A stretch of 64,000 nucleotides of DNA, taken from NCBI RefSeq assembly GCF_019753045.1, contig NZ_JAIELN010000014.1, positions 124,001-188,000 on the forward strand. Reading direction: 5' to 3'. This document shows, piece after piece, positions 51,778-60,062 of the stretch. The stretch comes from Hyphomicrobium sp. Its GTDB lineage: Bacteria > Pseudomonadota > Alphaproteobacteria > Rhizobiales > Hyphomicrobiaceae. Made by a program: the position numbers and the translations under genes. The notes beneath the pieces were generated by a model. That model was not told the DNA's origin. It saw only the letters and a program-made list of their open reading frames with translations, and made no database searches. Each line of letters opens with the position of its first letter. Within the stretch, counting starts at the first letter, position 1.

Positions 51778-53241
51778 TTGGCCGACGGCACCTTCGCACC
51801 ATTCCAGCCACGCTCCCTCGAGCCGCACAACGCCGAAGCCGAGGGCGCCATCGTCGGCGCCTGCCTCGGTTCTCCCAAGGCTTTCCACCGCATTTCCGGC
51901 TTGCTTGAGGGCATCGACTTCTTCGATCCGCTCTATGCCGACTGCTGGAAGGCGATGCGCGATCTCGGCGCCCAGGACCGCCGCGCCGATCTCGTGACGC
52001 TGGCGCCGGTCTTTGCCGAGCGCAAGGTCGGCGACATGGCGGCCCGCGATCACCTCGATCTCCTCGTCGCCTCCTACTCCGGTCACAACCTGCCGCCCGA
52101 CGAAACGCTCGACGCCTACGTCAACGAGCTCCGCCGCTATTCGGCGCAACGCCTGCTCGCCAAGGCCGCCAAGGATCTGGGTCATAACGCCCTCGCGCCC
52201 GACCCGGTCATCACCGACGTCGCCGCCAAGGCGCTGAATGAGATCGACAACGCCCTGATGAAGGCGCGCGGCGCCGACGACTCCGGCGCCTACCTCGGCA
52301 AGTACGCCAAGGACGCCATCGAGCTCTTCCTCGACGAGAACGCGCCGCGCGGCCTGCCGACGGGGCTCAAAGAGCTCGACGCCATGACCGGCGGCCTCTA
52401 TCGCGGCGACCTGTCGATCGTTGGCGGCCGTCCCGGCTCCGGCAAAACCACCGTCGGCGCCCAGCTGATGATGAACGTCGCCAAGCGTGGCTTCGGCACG
52501 CTGATGGTATCGATGGAAATGGGCGGCATCCCGGTCGCCGAGCGCTGCCTCGTCTCGGACGCCTTCTCGACCGACTTTCCGATCCCCTACACGCTCTTCC
52601 GTACCGATAAACTCGCCAAGCCCGAGGACCGTCGCATCGGGGCCCGCGAGCTCGCCCGCCTGCGCGACGCTCAGGACCGGCTCAAGACCTATCCGCTCTA
52701 TATCGAGCAGCGCCCCGGCCTGACCATCGCCGAGATCGGCTCGCTCTGCAGGAAGCTCAAGGCGCAGTATCAGAACCATGGCCGCGACCTCGACTTCGTC
52801 GTCGTCGACTATCTTGGACTTGTGTCGGCAACCAACCGCTACGCCGGACAGAAGGTCAACGAGGTCGGTGAAATCTCCAACGGCCTGAAGCAGCTCGCCA
52901 AGAACCTGAACGTCCACGTCATGGCGCTGCACCAGCTCTCCCGTGGAGTCGAGAGCCGCGACGACAAGCGTCCCCAGCTGCAAGATCTCCGTGACAGCGG
53001 CAACATCGAGCAGGACGCCGACCTGGTGCTGTTTGCCTACCGGGAAAGTTACTATCTCGAGCGCGCCCACTATGACGACGCCGAGCAGGAGAATGCCCGG
53101 CTCGAGGCGCTCGAGAAGTGCAAATACAAGATGGAGCTGAACATCGCCAAGCAGCGCGCTGGCATGGTCGGCTCGGCCGAATACTTCTGCCGCATCGATT
53201 GCAACGTCGTTCGTGACAGCGGCTTCGGAGGCTGGGCATGA
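51778..53241 (+). CDS. dnaB: Replicative DNA helicase
   Basis: 487 residues from a TTG at 51778 (no in-frame ATG before the N-domain; GGGGA lies upstream). DnaB layout: N-terminal domain PRSLEPHNAEAEGAIVG, linker, and RecA-like domain with Walker A GGRPGSGKTT (217-224), DFVVVDYLGLVSA (Walker B) and LARELKVHVMAL-type helix QLAKNLNVHVMALHQLSRGV followed by LRDSGNIEQDADLVL. It unwinds DNA at the phage fork. Probable partners: the iteron initiator and the primase-polymerase encoded downstream. Confidence 0.93.
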   Translation: MADGTFAPFQPRSLEPHNAEAEGAIVGACLGSPKAFHRISGLLEGIDFFDPLYADCWKAMRDLGAQDRRADLVTLAPVFAERKVGDMAARDHLDLLVASYSGHNLPPDETLDAYVNELRRYSAQRLLAKAAKDLGHNALAPDPVITDVAAKALNEIDNALMKARGADDSGAYLGKYAKDAIELFLDENAPRGLPTGLKELDAMTGGLYRGDLSIVGGRPGSGKTTVGAQLMMNVAKRGFGTLMVSMEMGGIPVAERCLVSDAFSTDFPIPYTLFRTDKLAKPEDRRIGARELARLRDAQDRLKTYPLYIEQRPGLTIAEIGSLCRKLKAQYQNHGRDLDFVVVDYLGLVSATNRYAGQKVNEVGEISNGLKQLAKNLNVHVMALHQLSRGVESRDDKRPQLQDLRDSGNIEQDADLVLFAYRESYYLERAHYDDAEQENARLEALEKCKYKMELNIAKQRAGMVGSAEYFCRIDCNVVRDSGFGGWA

Positions 53242-53906
53242 CGGCGGAAACTTATCCCCACAACCGCGCCGCGCGTGCACAACTTCGGTTCGACCTGCAA
53301 CGCTTCGAGAAGCTGTGCGGGATGCTGGCGTCACCGGCGGAAGGGGAGCGCGCCACCGCCGCCCTGATGGCGTCCGAGATGCTCAAAAGCGCCGGTTTGA
53401 CGTGGTCCGATATAGTCTCGCATACCGAGACTTTTGTAGCTCTCGTCCAGCCCGTAAAACGGGCGACCGAGACTTTCGAGAACCCGTATTCGAAGCCCCA
53501 GAAAGCCTCAAATACCTTCTGGGAGAACGGCCGCAAGGCTCCGCCAAAGTCTCGGTCGCGCGCCGGCCGGTCTTTTGAACAGTCTCGGCCGATCTACAAC
53601 CTGGAAGCCGAGGACCGCCGTCATCCACTGGGGCCCGACGGCAACCCCCGGTTTCGGACCTGGGCGGGCGTTATCGCTTTCGACGTCGTGATGGGGGTTT
53701 TCAACAGGCACCCGCCACTCTCCCCTTGGGAGGCCAGTTTCATGAGCAACCTGGAGGCGAAGGCGCTCGCTGGCCGCCCCAATCAATTCGGCGTCACCCA
53801 ATCGCAGTGGAAGTCGCTGCTCGCCATCGCCACCCGCCTCGGCATCATCCGGCAGGTGTCGATCGTGCCTGAACGCTACGAGCTCATCGAAGAGGACGAC
53901 GCATGA
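53238..53906 (+). CDS. Unknown replication-region protein
   Basis: 222 residues, coupled to dnaB by ATGA. N-terminal helical part (RFDLQRFEKLCGMLASPAEG), proline/serine-rich middle, and a C-terminal part with TQSQWKSLLAIATRLGIIRQ. No family recognised. Confidence 0.55.
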   Translation: MTAETYPHNRAARAQLRFDLQRFEKLCGMLASPAEGERATAALMASEMLKSAGLTWSDIVSHTETFVALVQPVKRATETFENPYSKPQKASNTFWENGRKAPPKSRSRAGRSFEQSRPIYNLEAEDRRHPLGPDGNPRFRTWAGVIAFDVVMGVFNRHPPLSPWEASFMSNLEAKALAGRPNQFGVTQSQWKSLLAIATRLGIIRQVSIVPERYELIEEDDA

Positions 53907-54154
53907 CCAATGTTCTCGCCAGGAAACGCGCCACGTCTCACCCGGCCAAGCTCGCAATCGGCTTCGAGAACCTTTCTCTGAAGGAAATGCTGGCAGCCGA
54001 GAAGAAGCTGAAGGCGGTCCTCGATCGCCCCGACATCTCCGGCGCCCAGGCCCTGAGCGAGATCCGCAAGATCGTCCTCGGCTTGAAGACCCCAAAGGTG
54101 CGTACGCGTCGGTTGAAGCCAGCAAAAACCAAAGCGGAGAAGCAACGAACATGA
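53903..54154 (+). CDS. Small basic phage protein
   Basis: 83 residues. Helical with NLSLKEMLAAEKKLKAVLD and a basic C-terminus (RTRRLKPAKTKAEKQR). ATGA overlaps on both sides. No family recognised. Confidence 0.5.
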   Translation: MTNVLARKRATSHPAKLAIGFENLSLKEMLAAEKKLKAVLDRPDISGAQALSEIRKIVLGLKTPKVRTRRLKPAKTKAEKQRT

Positions 54155-55779
54155 TGGCCGCAGAAATCCAGTCCATACAGACGAGGCACCCGATGACCCG
54201 ACAATCGCCAAAGCCCGCCAAAGGTGCTCCTGAGGCCCTGGAGCTCGACGAGCGCCCGGAGGTCCCTCTGACGGCCTACGAGGACGCCCCACAGGCCTAC
54301 GACGAGTGCGCCGCCCTGGTTTCCCGGACCAATGGCGTGGTCATCACCGGCCAGCAGCTGTTCAGCAAGTGGCAGGCCATCGACGCCGTCCTCGACAGCA
54401 TGGCCTACAGCCAGACGCAGGCGCTGATCATGATTGGCCTGATCTGCCGCTCCGACAAGAACTACGGCAATGCCTACCCCTCCGCCTCGACGCTGCAGAA
54501 GTACGCCAAGATCCGCAAGGAGGAGACCATCCACGCCGCCATCCGCTCGCTGGAGGCGGCTCCTTTCGGCGTCATCACCAAGCGCAAGTCGGGACGCAAG
54601 AACATCTATCAAATTCTGCCCGAGGCGGTCATGCGCCTCGTGGTCAGCGAAGCCGAAGCCCACAAGGCGAGGAAATTCGCCGCCCTTCCCCTCAAACAAC
54701 GAAACCGCGGAATAGGGGCTGTTGAACGGGAGTGGAGCAAAGGTCAGGAGCCACTCCCGTTGGAAGACCCCTTTTCAACCACCCCCGTTGAACGGGGAAT
54801 TTTCGACGCCGATGACAGTCAACCCCGCTCAATAACCCCTGTTCAACGGGGGCTTTCCAACGGACACCGTTCAACCACCCCCGTTCAAAGGGGGGCTTTG
54901 GAGCCCAACCACCCCCACTCACCGGGGGTGAACGAAGCGATAACCCCCTCCCAGGGGGGGACTAACCTTACTGAGTCCAATAGATACATAGGTTCTAGGT
55001 CTACCAATCTTACACTAGCAGCTAGCTCTGTTACTGAAGCTGCGCGCGAAGACAGCTTGCTGCTGCTGCAACCTGGCCGACGCCGGGGGAGCTACTCGGT
55101 CGCCGAGTGGACCGCGATGGAAGCGGCGCTGCGTGAAGCTGCTGGCCCGCTGTTGGCCGTGACCAGTCCGTCACTGGCGGTGATGGCCGACGTCGAGGGC
55201 TGGATCGCCGATGGCGCCGATTGGAACCTCGATATTTTGCCCGCCCTCCGGCATGTGGCCGCCACTGAGGTCGACAAGCATGGTGGCCGTATCGGCTCGT
55301 GGAAATGGTTCGGCCGGTCGGTTGTGAGCTACGCGCAGCGCCGTCGGGCTGTCGAGGCGCGTGACGCCGGTCTCTCGGCCGACATGACCTTGGCCACCAC
55401 CCGCGAGCCGCAACGGCCTCAGGGGCGCGCCTTGGCCGTGCAGGGCGCCCAGCCGCAGCCAGAGGCCTGGGACCCGAATGTCTTCACGGTTTCGGCGTCG
55501 GGGGCGCTTCGCGTCCACGGTGCTTTCCGCGACGAGCTGGCTGCCTCGTACCCAAAGGCCAACATCGACGCCGCCTGCGATCTGGTGGCGGGCGAAATCG
55601 CCCGTTTCCGCCGCAGCGGCGCCGGCAATCGCGAGGTTCAGCAGCTGATCCGCTCGAAGGTCGCGGAGGAACACCAGTCGAAGGTCAAGGCCGCCTCCTG
55701 GAGCAAGCGCCAGGCCGTACCCATCACCGGTGACCTGGACCAGGCCATGCGTAACATCTACGGCAGTGAGGAGAAGTAA
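54151..55779 (+). CDS. Phage replication initiator with internal iterons
   Basis: 542 residues. A winged-helix domain at about 60-165 (ALIMIGLICRSDKNYG, YPSASTLQKYAKIRKEE, TIHAAIRSLEAAPFGV) like the initiator/DnaT-type proteins of phages. The middle (about 190-275) is Pro/Gly-rich with the repeated peptide TTPVxRG; the DNA behind it forms iterons (54,719-54,959). The C-terminal half is a separate helical domain (WIADGADWNLDILPALRHVA). This design matches lambda O, where the origin lies in the gene of the initiator. Probably loads DnaB at that origin. Confidence 0.75.
   Translation: MMAAEIQSIQTRHPMTRQSPKPAKGAPEALELDERPEVPLTAYEDAPQAYDECAALVSRTNGVVITGQQLFSKWQAIDAVLDSMAYSQTQALIMIGLICRSDKNYGNAYPSASTLQKYAKIRKEETIHAAIRSLEAAPFGVITKRKSGRKNIYQILPEAVMRLVVSEAEAHKARKFAALPLKQRNRGIGAVEREWSKGQEPLPLEDPFSTTPVERGIFDADDSQPRSITPVQRGLSNGHRSTTPVQRGALEPNHPHSPGVNEAITPSQGGTNLTESNRYIGSRSTNLTLAASSVTEAAREDSLLLLQPGRRRGSYSVAEWTAMEAALREAAGPLLAVTSPSLAVMADVEGWIADGADWNLDILPALRHVAATEVDKHGGRIGSWKWFGRSVVSYAQRRRAVEARDAGLSADMTLATTREPQRPQGRALAVQGAQPQPEAWDPNVFTVSASGALRVHGAFRDELAASYPKANIDAACDLVAGEIARFRRSGAGNREVQQLIRSKVAEEHQSKVKAASWSKRQAVPITGDLDQAMRNIYGSEEK
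54719..54959. repeat. Iteron cluster: probable phage origin
   Basis: Six or seven imperfect repeats of about 20 bp with a dyad core CCCCCGTTCAACGGGGG: clear copies at about 54,781-54,797, 54,834-54,852 and 54,877-54,896, with looser ones near 54,719, 54,751, 54,910 and 54,942. An AT-richer stretch follows (about 54,960-55,030), as expected for strand opening. The cluster is inside the initiator gene. Confidence 0.7.
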
Positions 55780-55780
55780 A

Positions 55781-56302
55781 ATGCTTGCAATATCAGGCAA
55801 AAAGAGCCTTTGCCGGCAGCCGGTCCTGGAGCTTGTCGAGCTTCTGAAGACGATGTTTCGGCCGGAATTGCCGGAAGGCGCCGACCCCCGGTCGTTCGGC
55901 GAGCACTACGTCGTTGCGCTCGGCGAGGACTTTGATCCGCGCGACATCCGCAGCGCCGCCAAAATCCTGATGCGCGATCGCCGCGAGGTACGCTTTCCGC
56001 TGCCAGCCGAAGTCATCGAGGCGGTGAAGCTGGCGGCAAAGCGGCGTGTCAACCACGAGGAGTACGTGCAGTTCCGTCTCTCGGTCGACTACCTCGATGA
56101 ACTCCAGGGCCGGTTCTTCCGCATCAAGACCAGCTCGGAGGCGGAACGCGATGCCCTCAGTGCGGCGCTAGCGAAGACCGACGACCCGGTCGAGCGCCGC
56201 CGCATCGCCACCGCCGCGCTGATCAAGGCCGGGCAAAAAACGCCGGAGGACTTCGACAACGGCTACAGACTGCCGGTAAAACCGTCTTGGGACATCCAGT
56301 GA
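55781..56302 (+). CDS. Unknown replication-region protein
   Basis: 173 residues; the ATG at 55781 follows GAGGAG. Helical; LELVELLKTMFRPELPEGAD, then FRLSVDYLDELQGRFF. Its place after the initiator would suit a helicase loader, but no AAA+ motif is present. No family recognised. Confidence 0.5.
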   Translation: MLAISGKKSLCRQPVLELVELLKTMFRPELPEGADPRSFGEHYVVALGEDFDPRDIRSAAKILMRDRREVRFPLPAEVIEAVKLAAKRRVNHEEYVQFRLSVDYLDELQGRFFRIKTSSEAERDALSAALAKTDDPVERRRIATAALIKAGQKTPEDFDNGYRLPVKPSWDIQ

Positions 56303-56310
56303 GGTAAGCG

Positions 56311-56769
56311 ATGCTTGACCATCAGGAAGTAAAGCGGCCTACGCAACTTGTTTCACGTGAAATGTCGCCGGAAGGCCGTTCAGAACGCTTCAAACCGTCG
56401 CCGAAGGCCAAAAAAATCTATGATTTTCATGTGCCTAGCGCTCCGGCGTTCATTGCCGAGATGCGGCCGCCGCAGACCGGCAAGGACCAGCGCATCGAGT
56501 TCATTTTTGGCGCCTCGGCGCGTGTTTTCGGGATATCACGGGCTGAGATCTTCTACGGCTCGACAGCGGTCGGCCGACGGGCGCGACAGGTTGCCTGCCT
56601 ATTGACCTACGTCTGGGCCGAAATCCCGCTCCCTGACCTCGCCCTGGCCTTGGGCTGCGATCTGTCGACGATCTCGTTGTCGAACGTCAAGCTGCGCGAC
56701 GAGTTGCAAACCTCGAGCCGCATCCTGCCGCTGACGATGGACGCCATCGCCGCCGAGCTCGGAGGCTGA
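56311..56769 (+). CDS. DnaA domain IV-like DNA-binding protein
   Basis: 152 residues. Residues about 65-125 follow the DnaA C-terminal helix-turn-helix: VFGISRAEIFYGSTAVGRRA, RQVACLLTYVWAEIPLPDLA, LALGCDLSTISLSN. No AAA+ part is present. It may recognise DnaA-box-like sites at the phage origin or act as a regulator. It ends two bases before the primase-polymerase gene. Confidence 0.7.
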   Translation: MLDHQEVKRPTQLVSREMSPEGRSERFKPSPKAKKIYDFHVPSAPAFIAEMRPPQTGKDQRIEFIFGASARVFGISRAEIFYGSTAVGRRARQVACLLTYVWAEIPLPDLALALGCDLSTISLSNVKLRDELQTSSRILPLTMDAIAAELGG

Positions 56770-56771
56770 CG

Positions 56772-57695
56772 ATGGAGTTTCGCGACAAGGCGCAAGCTTA
56801 TCTGCAACTCGGCTGGGCGGTCTTTCCAGTGCACTCGCTCGTCTTCGAGACGGACATGCGGACGGGCGAGGTTATTCCGCGCTGCACATGCGGCTGGGAC
56901 GAGTGCCCGCGTCCGGGCAAGCATCCGCGCATTCCGAAAAAGCTCGGCGGCAACGGGGTGCTCGATGCGACCACCAACTCCGATCAGATCGACGCCTGGT
57001 CGGAGAGCTATCCCGACGCCAATCTCGCGGTAGCGACCGGCAGGCCGTCCGGCGTCATCGCCGTCGACATCGACGGCGCCGAAGGCGAGAATACCATCTC
57101 GGTGCTTGCCGCCAACAACTACCGCCTGCCGCAGACCGTCGAAGCCCGCTCGGGCTCGGGCGGTCGCCACCTCTACTACAAGTGGGCGCCGGGCATTAAA
57201 ACCGTGGCGTCCGTCATCGGCCCCAAGGTCGACCTGCGCGGCGATGGCGGCCAGTGCGTGCTGCCGCCGTCGATGCACAAGTCCGGCAACGCCTACACCT
57301 GGATCCGGCCCCCAGAGACGACCTTCATGCCGCCGATGCCGATGTGGATCATCCGCCGCTTGAAGGAGGTCGAGCTCGCCAAGCAGGGTCTGAAGTACGA
57401 GGAGTATGCCGCCGATCGTCCGAAGCGCCTTGGCCGGCCGGCGATCGAGCGCATCATGGACCGAGCCCGCATCGTCGCGGCGCTGTCGCCGGAGTGCGGC
57501 CACCGCAACCACACGCTCAATCAGCAGGCCTTCATTGCTTTCCGCATCGCCGATGAGGGCCACATCCCCGACAGCGAGGTCGAGCACCACATGCTCGCCG
57601 CCGCGCGCGCCTGTGGCCTGACCCCAGGCGAAGCCCGTCCGACCATTCTCTCGGCGCGTCGCTCGGCGCGCTCGAAGCCCGCCATGTCGCGATAA
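56772..57695 (+). CDS. Bifunctional primase-polymerase (PrimPol domain)
   Basis: 307 residues. An AEP-type PrimPol: CTCGWDECPRPGKHPRIPKK near the start, acidic pair VIAVDIDGAEG, SGSGGRHLYYKW, and VDLRGDGGQCVLPPSMHKSG. These form the metal site and nucleotide-binding part. It makes primers and may extend them. No helicase domain is fused; DnaB is separate. Confidence 0.88.
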   Translation: MEFRDKAQAYLQLGWAVFPVHSLVFETDMRTGEVIPRCTCGWDECPRPGKHPRIPKKLGGNGVLDATTNSDQIDAWSESYPDANLAVATGRPSGVIAVDIDGAEGENTISVLAANNYRLPQTVEARSGSGGRHLYYKWAPGIKTVASVIGPKVDLRGDGGQCVLPPSMHKSGNAYTWIRPPETTFMPPMPMWIIRRLKEVELAKQGLKYEEYAADRPKRLGRPAIERIMDRARIVAALSPECGHRNHTLNQQAFIAFRIADEGHIPDSEVEHHMLAAARACGLTPGEARPTILSARRSARSKPAMSR

Positions 57696-57764
57696 TGCGT
57701 CCGCGTAATCAGTCAGTGCTCGTAGCGTTCAGTCAGGGTCGAAAACCAATGAAGGAAGCACGAG

Positions 57765-58007
57765 ATGACGAGCCGCGAGGGGCTAGCTGAATGGCCGCTG
57801 CGAACATCGCACAGGAACGAGAAGAAGCTGATCCAGGTGGTCTACCTGGTGCCGGAGGTGATGGAGTTTTCCCGCCAGGGTCTCGTCACCGAGATCTACG
57901 ACTACGGCGACCCGCAACATCGCGCCATGATCGAGCGGGCGACGAAGAAACTTGGCTATGAGGTGATCTCGGTCACCAACTATGATGGAAAGACGTCGCC
58001 ACGATGA
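57765..58007 (+). CDS. Small unknown phage protein
   Basis: 80 residues. KKLIQVVYLVPEVMEFSRQG and HRAMIERATKKLGYEVISVT suggest a small alpha/beta fold. Overlaps the nuclease gene by four bases. Confidence 0.5.
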   Translation: MTSREGLAEWPLRTSHRNEKKLIQVVYLVPEVMEFSRQGLVTEIYDYGDPQHRAMIERATKKLGYEVISVTNYDGKTSPR

Positions 58008-58453
58008 GGTTTCGCACACGCAAGCTCACCAAGGCGCCGAAGGTGCCGCTGCCAAAGCTCACCGAGGCGCAGATCCAGAAGACGCTGCTCGATCATTTGC
58101 ACCATCGCGCCAAGCCGGGTGTCGTCTACTGGCATACGCCGAACGGCGGCGTTCGCGATCGCATCACCGGCCGCCAATTGAAGGATCAGGGCGTCGTCTC
58201 CGGCGTTCCTGATCTTCTCCTCTTCTTTCGAGGCCAGCTCTATGGCCTCGAGCTCAAGACCGAGAAGGGGCGCTTGCAGCCGACGCAAGTAAAATTCCAG
58301 GCCGCTCTTGCAAAACAGGGTGCGATCCTCGCCACCGCCTACGGTCTCGATGAGGCACTGAAGATCCTGTTGGGCTGGGGCGTTCTGGTCACGGCGGCGA
58401 TGTTTGAAGCGTTGGCAGCAAAAAACTTCGAGTCGGAAGTCAAGCAGGGCTAG
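58004..58453 (+). CDS. VRR-NUC domain nuclease
   Basis: 149 residues. VRR-NUC core: LTEAQIQKTLLDHL, VYWHTPNGGVRDRITGRQLK, then GVVSGVPDLLLFFRGQLYGL and ELKTEKGRLQPTQVKFQAAL with the metal-binding Asp/Glu/Lys set. Such stand-alone nucleases act on Holliday-like or flap structures. Its TAG stop is inside operator copy 9. Confidence 0.85.
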   Translation: MRFRTRKLTKAPKVPLPKLTEAQIQKTLLDHLHHRAKPGVVYWHTPNGGVRDRITGRQLKDQGVVSGVPDLLLFFRGQLYGLELKTEKGRLQPTQVKFQAALAKQGAILATAYGLDEALKILLGWGVLVTAAMFEALAAKNFESEVKQG

Positions 58454-58455
58454 AC
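58439..58455. promoter_or_regulatory. Dispersed phage operator, copy 9
   Basis: GTCAAG-CAGGG-CTAGAC, flanked by TTTAG. It overlaps the end of the VRR-NUC gene and stands 31 bp before the next rightward gene. Confidence 0.72.
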
Positions 58456-58485
58456 TTTAGTCGCGAACAAACTTAGCGACGAGGG

Positions 58486-58797
58486 ATGGATCGCGCTGGC
58501 AACATTCCGAACCTTGAGCCTTTCGATCGCCTGAAGGCGGCGATTGATGCGCAATTGTCGGGAGCGGCGTTGCAAGGCAGGGCAACCACAAAGGCCGGCT
58601 GTCCGGCGCAAAACTTCTTTCCCTTCTTTTTAGGCTGCATCGCCAGAACCGATCCAGAAGCCGCACGCGGCATCATTTCAATCTTTGAGATGGCGCTGCT
58701 CGATCATGCCGAAGACCTGCATTTGATGGCGAAGTACGGCTCCTTCAGATCGGTCAATCCGGTGAGTAAGAAGGCGGGCAACACCCGTCGAACCTAA
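58486..58797 (+). CDS. Unknown phage protein
   Basis: 103 residues. AQNFFPFFLGCIARTDPEAA and a helical end. No family recognised. First gene behind operator copy 9. Confidence 0.5.
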   Translation: MDRAGNIPNLEPFDRLKAAIDAQLSGAALQGRATTKAGCPAQNFFPFFLGCIARTDPEAARGIISIFEMALLDHAEDLHLMAKYGSFRSVNPVSKKAGNTRRT

Positions 58798-58867
58798 GCG
58801 TCCCAGTTGGTTCCCCAGTCGGTAACAGTCCCGTTTTGTCCGCCGCAAGATAGTCGGGGAACTCATC

Positions 58868-59047
58868 ATGCTTAGCGATACGACACTCTCGCCTGTCCAG
58901 CGTGCTCTCCTGGCGCCACCTATGACCGCCAATGAGGTGCAGGAAATGCGCAAGCTGCGCCGCAAGGGCTGGACCATCACCTCGCTCGAGAAGCGCTATA
59001 GCCGAACGCCGGCCGAGGTCAAGAACGCGCTCGGCCCCGATTTCTAA
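58868..59047 (+). CDS. Small helix-turn-helix phage protein
   Basis: 59 residues from the ATG at 58868. Mainly one helix-turn-helix pattern (MTANEVQEMRKLRRKGWTIT, SLEKRYSRTPAEVKNAL). Probably a regulator. No family recognised. Confidence 0.5.
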   Translation: MLSDTTLSPVQRALLAPPMTANEVQEMRKLRRKGWTITSLEKRYSRTPAEVKNALGPDF

Positions 59048-59117
59048 AGCCTGAACCAAAAAGTCGTCGCGAATGCTTCGCGCAGAGGGATGCCTCCGCG
59101 CGTTTGGAGGGACCTTT

Positions 59118-60062
59118 ATGTCTATCGTCAACGAGATCAGTTCCGGCACCGAACGCAAATATCGCCAGCAGTGGCGCCTGTGGCAGGAGTTCGCCGAAGT
59201 ATCTGGTATCGCCCCGCTGCCGGCGGAGCCCAAGATGGTTGCGAAGTTCCTGAGCGATCGCGCCGAAGCGGGACAGGCGCAGTCAACGCTGCGCGTCGTG
59301 CTCGGCGCCATCAAGGCCATGCATGATGCGCAAGGCCTGTCGTTTGACTCCAAGGACGCAGCCATCGTTGCGGTGATGGCGCGCAATTTCGAAGCGCCGG
59401 TCCCGCGCGCCAACTACGCGCTGCCGTCACAGGACTGGCTGATCGCCAATTTCGTCACCATCGAGGATGTCGAGTGGCGGGTGCTACGCGCCCTGCAGAC
59501 GATCCGTGCCGCCCCCGATCCCGATGCCAAGTTTCGCGGTGGTCTACGCGCCGTCTGGCCGAGCTTCACGCAGGATTGGACGGATCTTGCCTGGAACTGG
59601 AATTCCCGCGATGAGCGCACCGACATGGAAAAGCGCGCCACGCAGTTTCGCGCGACACCGCGCGACAATTCCGATTGCCTGACAGCGCTCGAGTGGCTGA
59701 GAGGCGTGCCGGTCTTCGTCAACGACGGCCTCGAGCGGCCGCAGCCGCGCATTCTATCCTACAGAGATCCGTTGACAAAAAAGCAAATCCAGCTGCTCGG
59801 CTGGATGGCCTCAGGCTATGGTCCGAGCTTCATCGCGTCGCGTTTGAACATTTCCAAGCAAGCCGTCCACCGTCGCTATAAAGACGTCATCCTCCAGGTC
59901 TTCAATGCCGCAATCCAGCACGCACTCGAAGCCGCCCGTCGCGCCGCCCGGCGATCGGAGATCTCGGGGCCGTCCCTCAAAGACGACCTCGACACATATA
60001 ACGCAAAAGCGCATGAAGGAGGCGGAGCAGACCGGGGAGAAGAAGGGCCTATTCGCCTTTAG
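59118..60062 (+). CDS. Integrase core-binding-like domain fused to a helix-turn-helix
   Basis: 314 residues from the ATG at 59118. Residues about 8-80 read like a tyrosine-recombinase core-binding domain (TERKYRQQWRLWQEFAEV, KMVAKFLSDRAEAG, STLRVVLGAIKAMHDAQG). No catalytic domain follows. Instead come a WRVLRALQTIRAAPDPDAK segment and a C-terminal helix-turn-helix (LTKKQIQLLGWMASGYGPSF, then IASRLNISKQAVHRRYKDVI) of LuxR or sigma region-4 type. At the end of the early rightward block this suits an activator of late genes, which is inference. Confidence 0.6.
   Translation: MSIVNEISSGTERKYRQQWRLWQEFAEVSGIAPLPAEPKMVAKFLSDRAEAGQAQSTLRVVLGAIKAMHDAQGLSFDSKDAAIVAVMARNFEAPVPRANYALPSQDWLIANFVTIEDVEWRVLRALQTIRAAPDPDAKFRGGLRAVWPSFTQDWTDLAWNWNSRDERTDMEKRATQFRATPRDNSDCLTALEWLRGVPVFVNDGLERPQPRILSYRDPLTKKQIQLLGWMASGYGPSFIASRLNISKQAVHRRYKDVILQVFNAAIQHALEAARRAARRSEISGPSLKDDLDTYNAKAHEGGGADRGEEGPIRL

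Noticed and set aside
51514-53334. A 606-codon frame antisense to dnaB
   Set aside because: DnaB motifs are intact on the plus strand; the reverse frame is a composition effect.
54719-54959. CRISPR array in the repeat region of the initiator gene
   Set aside because: Repeats are imperfect, palindromic, with irregular spacing and lie in a coding frame; no cas gene is present.
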